Assembly (NCBI GenBank): GCA_001466705.2
Contig: LATX02000019.1
Span: forward strand, 23,081 to 87,080
Length of the DNA: 64,000 nt
From: Moniliophthora roreri
Lineage: Eukaryota > Basidiomycota > Agaricomycetes > Agaricales > Marasmiaceae
Reading direction: 5' to 3'
Numbering within the stretch: position 1 is the stretch's first letter; every line of letters begins with the position of its first letter. Of the stretch, positions 58,194 through 64,000 are shown one piece after another. The notes beneath the pieces were generated by a model. It saw only the letters and a program-made list of their open reading frames with translations, searched no databases and was not told the DNA's origin. The position numbers and the translations under genes were made by a program.

Positions 58194-60857
58194 TCAGACA
58201 TTGGAGCTGGCCTCCTTTTCAAGCAGCAGCTTCACAATGTCCAGATTCTCTGCATATAAGGCTGCTTGAAGTGCTGTCCCATACTCACCACCTTGAATGG
58301 ATATTTCAGCAGCATTTTTCTATGATTTAAAAGTAATTCTGACCTTCAACATTTAGGTTGGCCCCATTTTCAAGCAACAGCTTCACAATGTCCAGATTCC
58401 CTGCATATGAAGCTGCTTGAAGTGCTGTCCCATACTCACCACCTTGAATAGATATTTCAGTGGCATTTCTCTATAATTTAGAAGCAATTCTGACCTTTAA
58501 CATTTGGGTTGGCCCCATTTTCAAGCAGCAGCTTCACAATGTCCAGATTGTCTCTATATGAGGCTGCTTGAAGTGCTGTCCCATAATCACCACCTTGAAT
58601 AGATATTTCAGTGGCATTTCTCTATAATTTAAAAGTAATTCTGACCTTCAGCATTTGGATTGGCCCCCTTTTCAAGCAGCAGCTTCACAATGTTCAGATT
58701 CCCTGCAGATGAGGCTGCTATAAGTGCTGTCCCATACAAGCCACCTTGAATGGATATCTCAGTGGCATTTCTCTATGATTCAAAAGTAATTCTGACCTTC
58801 AACATTTAGGTTGGCCCCATTTTCAAGCAGCAGCTTCACAATGTCCAGACTGTCTCTATATGAGGCTGCTTGAAGTGCTGTCCCATACTTGCCACCTTAA
58901 ATGGATATTTCAGTGGTATTTCTCTATGATTCAAAGTAATTCTGACCTTCAACATTAGGGTTGGCCCCATTTTCAAGCAGCAGCTTTACAATGTCCAGAT
59001 TGTCTCTATATGAGGCTGCTTGAAGTGCTGTCTCATACTTGCCACCTTGAATGGATATTTCAGTGGCATTTCTCTATAATTTAAAAGCAATTCTGACCTT
59101 CAATATTTGGATTGGCCCCCTTTTCAAGCAGCAGCTTCACAATGTTCAGATTCCCTGCAGATGAGGCTGCTATGAGTGCTGTCCCATACAAGCCACCTTG
59201 AATGAATATTTCAGTGGCATTTCTCTGTGATTCAAAAGTAATTCTGACCTTCAACATTTGGGTTGGCCCCATTTTCAAGCAGCAGCTTCACAATGTCCAG
59301 ATTCCCTGTATATGAGGCTGCTTGAAGTGCTGTCTTATAGTCACCACCTTGAATGGATATTTCAGTGGCATTTCTCTATGATTCAAAAGTAATTCTGACC
59401 TTCAACATTTGGGTTGGCCCTATTTTCAAGCAGCAGCTTCACAATGCCCAGATTCTCTGTATATGAGGCTGCTTGAAGTGCTGTCCCATACTCACCACCT
59501 TGAATAGATATTTCAGTGGCATTTCTCTATGATTCAAAAGTAATTCTGACCTTCAACATTTGGGTTGGCCCCATTTTCAAGCAGCAGCTTCGCAATGTCC
59601 AGATTGTCTCTATATGAGGCTGCTTGAAGTGCTGTCCCATACTTGCCACCTTGAATAGATATTGCAGTGGCATTTCTCTATGATTCAAAAGTAATTCTGA
59701 CCTTCAATATTTGGGTTGGCTCTATTTTCAAGCAGCAGCTTCACAATGTTCAGACTGCCTCTATATGAGGCTGCTTGAAGTGCTGTCCCATAGTAGTCAC
59801 CTTGAATGGATATTTCAATGGCATTTCTCTATAATCCAAAAGTAATTCTGGCCTTCAACATCTGGGCTGGCCCCATTTCCAAGCAGCAGCTTCACAATGT
59901 TCAGGCTGCCTGCATATGAGGCTGCTTGAAGTGCTGTCCCATACAAGCCACCTTGAATGGATATTTCAGTGGTATTTCTCTATGATTCAAAAGTAATTCT
60001 AACCTTGAACATTTGGGTTGGCTCCATTTTCAAGCAGCAGCTTCACAATGTTCAGATTCCCTGCAGATGATGCTATATGAAGTGCTGTCCCATAGTAGTC
60101 ATCTTGAATGGATATTTGAATAGTATTTCTCTATGATTCAAAAGTACTTCTGACCTTCAACATTTGGGTTGGCCCCATTTTCAAGCAGCAGCTTCACAAT
60201 GTCCAGATTCTCTGTATATGAAGCTGCTTGAAGTGCTGTCCCATACTCACCACCTTGAATGAATATTTCAGTGGCATTTCTCTATAATTTAAAAGTAATT
60301 CTGACCTTCAACATTTGAGTTGGCCCCATTTTGAAGCAGTAGCTTCATAATGTCTAGATTCCCCCTATATGAGGCTGCTTGAAGTGCTGTCCCATAGTGG
60401 CCACCTTGGACAGATATTTTAGTGGCATTTCTCTGTGATCTAAAAGTAATTTTGACCTTCAACATTTGGGTTGGCCCCATTTTCAAGCAGCAGCTTCACA
60501 ATGTTCAGATTCCCTGCAGATGATGCTATATGAAGTGCTGTCCCATAGTAGCCACCTTGAATGGATATTTCAGTGGCATTTCTCTATGATTCAAAAGTAA
60601 TTCTGACCTTCAACATTTGGGTTGGCTCCATTTTCAAGCAGCAGCTTCACAGTGTCCAGCTCCCCTTTCTGTACAGCTGCCTCAAGTGCTGTCCCATATT
60701 TGTCACCTTGAATAGACATTTTAATAGTACTTCCCTCCAATTCAACAGTAATTTTAACCTTCAATGTTTGGCTTTGCCCCACAGTCCAATAGCATACTAA
60801 CTAAGTCCAAGTCTCCTTGATATGATGCAAGCTGTAGTGCTGTAATCGACTTATTCT
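58194..60857 (-). repeat. 151-bp exon+intron tandem array encoding ankyrin repeats, copy B (18 units)
   Basis: It has the same unit design as copy A: 99-nt phase 1-1 exon plus about 52-nt intron. Units are of the GTALQAA..GNLDIVKLLLENGANPNVE type throughout, more uniform than copy A. A sub-type reading GTALIAASSAGNLNIV recurs at about 58727 and 59180. Confidence 0.9.
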
Positions 60858-62167
60858 CTATGTAATGCATTCAGCATACTCCTCAATCAGGGAAAAACCA
60901 TAGTCATACTTTGGTCTTTAACCTCCACATTAACATCTACACCCTTCTGAGCTAAATCCCTGATTGCTCCCATCTCCTTATTAAGAATAGCATTCTTGAA
61001 TGCTTTAGTATCTCCTTCTCTATGTCGCCTTTCCCGGTATTCAAAGATAGCCTCCAGAATGTCACGCAAAGGTGCTACCAGTAGGAGCAATGCAAGAGTT
61101 TGGCCAAATGACCAACTTGACTCATCAGAATCCTCCTGTAGATGTTGATTTTGTTTGAGGGTTAGCTCAACATCAACAAGGAATATAACATTAATAATGA
61201 AAAGAATAGTCATGCCAATGATGACTGAGATGATACTTGGAGGTATGATGTTGTTCTTGAGGTTGTGAAAACACTTCCTGTGCAATATTGGGTAGTATAT
61301 GTACAGACCAAGGAAAACACCCATTGGAATGACCAAATTCAGCCCAGGTATGAGGAATAGTGAGTAAATCACAAGTGACCCCACATGCAATCCCTTTGAG
61401 CTAAGAGGGACATGGTTGCCCAGGATAACCATGGTTGCAGAGTCAACTGCACAAGAGCTTGAATGTCCAAATGAAGCTGGATTACTCCAGAGCCAAATCC
61501 CCAGAGCAGCCATAATGGACAGGTGGAGGGAGCCTAGAGAGAGGACAATCCTTTGGATGATACCTTTTATCCAAGACTGCTGTTGAGGCTCTATGAACCA
61601 TATTTATGTGAGAATCTCAAATTTCTGGCAAGGAAATAGATTTACTACTCTCTGGTGAATCCAAGTTTGCAGGGTGGTTAGAGCCAGAGGATTCTTCATC
61701 TGCAAATTGCAGGTTAGCTAAAAATTAATATTGTCAGATTAAATTCTCTTACCCTCTGTTTCCTTAATCTGTGCCACAGTCAACCAAAGCTTCTTCCCAA
61801 TATGTGCTATCCAAGAGGACCACTCTGGTTTGACCTGGTCTGGTCCATCTTGACTCTTGTGTTGAATGTAGAGAAGAAAGTAGATGAATGCATTTGTGTT
61901 ATTCATCCAGCTCAAGCTAAGGACAATAGTTGCATGAAAGCTAGATAATCCAAGAGTCTGAGCCTGGACCATGGCTGAAATCAAAATAGCAAAAGCAGTA
62001 ATGAGGATGGTGGTTGATTGGGCTTCAATGGAGTCAAGTTCATATGAAGTCACTTTTCCATCCAAGAGGGCCCATATAACAGGGATGAAGCTCAGTAGAT
62101 TCTGGATGTAGATTGCTGCTCGGACACCAACTCCTGAGATGTCTGGATCTGAAGGGATGCAGGACAT
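58194..62167 (-). CDS. Polytopic membrane protein with C-terminal ankyrin array, copy B
   Basis: Exons 62167-61753, 61717-61649, 61590-60910, then 18 ankyrin exons from 60857 to the TGA at 58194-58196. Introns 1-3 are 35, 58 and 52 nt, phase 1, as in copy A. Exon 1 is 415 nt and exon 2 is 69 nt in both copies; exon 3 differs by a 21-nt segment present in A and an 8-codon segment (GMTILFII region) present in B. The product would be about 985 residues: seven or eight membrane segments, then 18 ankyrin units ending EASSNV. All donors and acceptors I read are GT-AG except one GC donor near 59850, and no in-frame stop was found in the exons I checked. This copy looks more functional than copy A. 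Partner and role are unknown. Confidence 0.82.
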
Positions 62168-63480
62168 TGTCGTTGGATGTAAGGTTGTGGGAGGAAGCAA
62201 GAAGGATGTGTGGTAGCCACCAGGCATTCGAAGACACATTGATTATATTACCGACTGAGTCAACTTGATCTACCACAGATCTACATGAGGACTTCATTTC
62301 GTCAATAGATGAACGGAGAAATTACATCAAAAGCCGGCAGCATGCTTCGAAACGTCTACTACATTGTCTGCACAGGTACCGACTGCCCCTCTCTCTCCAC
62401 CGGATCGATCCTTGCAAATTTACAAAACTAACTCTCGACCTGTAGCACCTGTTTCCATGATGGGATAAACCGTCGCACAGCTTGAGCCAACGCTATCCCA
62501 GGTTGAAATCCACTCAAACTACCAGCGGCAATAACGTGGTCCCAGGCCTCCCAGGCATTCCAAAAGAGCGTTCATAATACTATAGTTGGTGTTATACGGC
62601 TCTTCGGGAGCGTTTGTGCATGCCAAATTACGACGCAGGACATGGCATCGCTTGGAGTGACGGTACACGATGAGATGACAGTCTGCGTGTTCGCCATGCG
62701 CTGGGTGAAAGCCGCAATGAGTGTGATCTAAATTGATGTATTGCAAAGGCGTGTGAAGAGGAAGGAGGCAATGAGCGTCCTGTGCTCAGAGACGAAAGAG
62801 GGTGTTCAGTATTCGTATTGGTGAATTAAAGCACGATGAGCGTGATCGAGATTTGGAAAAGTTGCGAGATGACGGTGCTAGTTTGATTCCTGCCCCAAAC
62901 GAGATGTTAGCGGACACTATCAGACACTATCAGATGCTAGTTCAACGAATCCGCGAAAATCTGACACGCACCTGACGTTTTCTGACATTCGTCTGCTTGA
63001 TTCCTTCTTCCTCCCTGGGCCACAAACCTGAAGCGTAACCAAACAAGAGAACACTCCCCCACGAGACGGACTCAGACTTGGAAAAAGCTTGTGCCTTGCG
63101 GTCCGTGCACAATTCGCCTCAAATTCCCTATGCCCTAAATTTCCCCACGCTCGTTTTTTCCCCCTAACCATCACTTATCTACTAGTCCACTCTTTCTCCT
63201 CGCCTGCATTGCTCTCTCGCTGTCTCGAGATGAAACTTGATAGTTCAAGGTACGATGCAGGGAGTACGGATAAGACCAGACAGCGATGAAATGGTACGCG
63301 TACTGTTTACTTGTCGTTTGTGCGAAACTAAAGATGTTTCGACGCGTCAGATACCCCGGAAAAGACCCAGTCGATGACGCCATGCAATATACGGCTATCT
63401 CGTGAGTCAACCCTAGAAAATCATTACCCTTTACTAAACCCACTACGCATTATGGCTAGCTGTGTCGTTGCTCCTCGTTC
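62168..63480. other. Upstream region of ankyrin copy B, CpG-normal
   Basis: Aligns with 32251-33540. The Cys/His-rich minus frame recurs at 62519-62746. An overlapping frame reads AWDHVIAAGSLSGFQPG. No gene can be fixed. It contains the presumed promoter of ankyrin copy B. Confidence 0.4.
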
Positions 63481-63484
63481 CAGG

Positions 63485-63637
63485 GCAGAAGGTTGTTGGA
63501 GTTGGGCAGAGGGCTTGGGGTCGGCCAGAGGATCAGGGCAGAGGGTTTTGGTTACTCGCGGGCACAGTGGGAGTATGGGAGATACTCATGTCTTGGCGGC
63601 TGGAGAGAGCGCTCTTTCTAGCCTTTCCACTTTCCCA
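63485..63637. other. About 150-bp segment present only in copy B
   Basis: Copy A reads TTCCAGG-TCTCAAATGG where copy B has TTCCAGG, about 150 G-rich bases, then CCCAAATGG. It is either a copy-B insertion or a copy-A loss. No terminal repeats are obvious. Confidence 0.6.
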
Positions 63638-64000
63638 AATGGTTGAAGAGTACCTTCATCCCGCTGTGGATAACGCCAACATCCCTTCCAAGTTTAGCTA
63701 CTGGAGCTTTCTTCGTCCAGTTCGATGTTGCAAGTACCTGATGACTTCTTAACGATATCATATCCAAATACTCATTCGAACCATATAGTTGTCTCAGAAA
63801 TTTCTCCGCGTGCCTTTCGGGCTAGTTTCGCTGGTTGTATCAACTCAGCACAGTGCCTTCCAGTCCAAGGGCTCAAATCGAAGCGGGTACACCTTTACCT
63901 CATAGGCGCTGGTTCTATTACTGTACAGCATCTCAGACGCTGGAAAAAGCCTGTCTTCTCCCTCTACAGGTTTTGCCTCGGAACCGAGTTCTTGTGCTGT
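63638..64000 (+). pseudogene. JEN1-like transporter relic, copy B (cut by window end)
   Basis: Same pieces as copy A (STFIPLWI, GAFFVQFDV, ISPRAFRASFAG). The intron donor is GC (GCAAGT) instead of GT, and about 10 bp after the acceptor are missing. It continues past the window edge. Confidence 0.65.

Noticed and set aside
1..64000. tRNA or rRNA genes
   Set aside because: No stretch with a recognisable tRNA A/B-box cloverleaf or rRNA core was found by eye; a tRNAscan-SE run would settle it.

Overview
The window looks like a TE-rich segment of a filamentous basidiomycete genome (Agaricomycetes; a Rhizoctonia/Ceratobasidium-like fungus is a guess, not a proof). The signs are short GT-AG introns of about 35-60 nt with CTAAC/CTGA-type branch sites, a chromodomain Ty3/gypsy element, an Agaricomycete-type F-box gene, a JEN1-type transporter fragment and a very large integrase-type DNA transposon.

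Layout. 1-7.2 kb is CpG-normal and holds one convincing intact gene, a free-standing DUF2156 (aminoacyl-lipid synthase type) protein at 2912-4354. From 7.2 to 27 kb is a CpG-depleted transposon graveyard: a tandem duplication whose second copy has lost its CpGs; copies of a 1.6-1.75 kb dispersed repeat (called X here) in both orientations; a 295-bp TA-flanked MITE inside another insertion; a broken chromodomain gypsy element (14.1-18.66 kb) whose 3' LTR is split by X; an almost exact 2787-bp tandem duplication (19911-25484); and a solo LTR. 27.2-32.25 kb is a minus-strand gene for a multi-spanning membrane protein with a long ankyrin C-terminus. Each 33-residue ankyrin repeat is its own 99-nt phase 1-1 exon, followed by an almost invariant 52-nt intron, giving a 151-bp tandem array. 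32.3-37.6 kb is CpG-normal and holds a JEN1-like transporter relic and an F-box pseudogene in which one internal exon is inverted. 37,666-46,515 is an 8850-bp DNA transposon with 326-bp terminal inverted repeats, a 6-bp target duplication (AGCCTG), a DDE integrase-like transposase relic and three unrecognised genes. 46.5-54.5 kb has little recognisable coding. It contains a 14-bp-arm perfect hairpin and a degenerate ~200-bp tandem repeat. 54.5-57.5 kb carries two X copies back to back. 58.2-62.17 kb is a second, intact-looking copy of the membrane/ankyrin gene with 18 ankyrin exons, followed by the second copy of the JEN1-like relic, which runs off the window end.

How it fits together. The two ankyrin loci and the DNA beyond them form one inter-spaced segmental duplication (about 27.0-33.95 kb and 58.0-64.0 kb, same orientation). 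CpG loss follows the transposons and ankyrin genes, with sharp edges near 7.3, 32.3, 38.1 and 62.2 kb. Most stop codons in the gypsy pol region are TGA where family conservation suggests arginine CGA, as expected from CpG methylation/deamination or a RIP-like process. The two TIRs of the large transposon have decayed asymmetrically: the one in CpG-rich DNA keeps its CpGs and the other has lost them.

The strongest candidate for something undescribed is the exon-per-repeat ankyrin array fused to a polytopic membrane domain. Next are the large integrase transposon with its unknown cargo and the single-exon inversion. No rRNA, tRNA or CRISPR was recognised.
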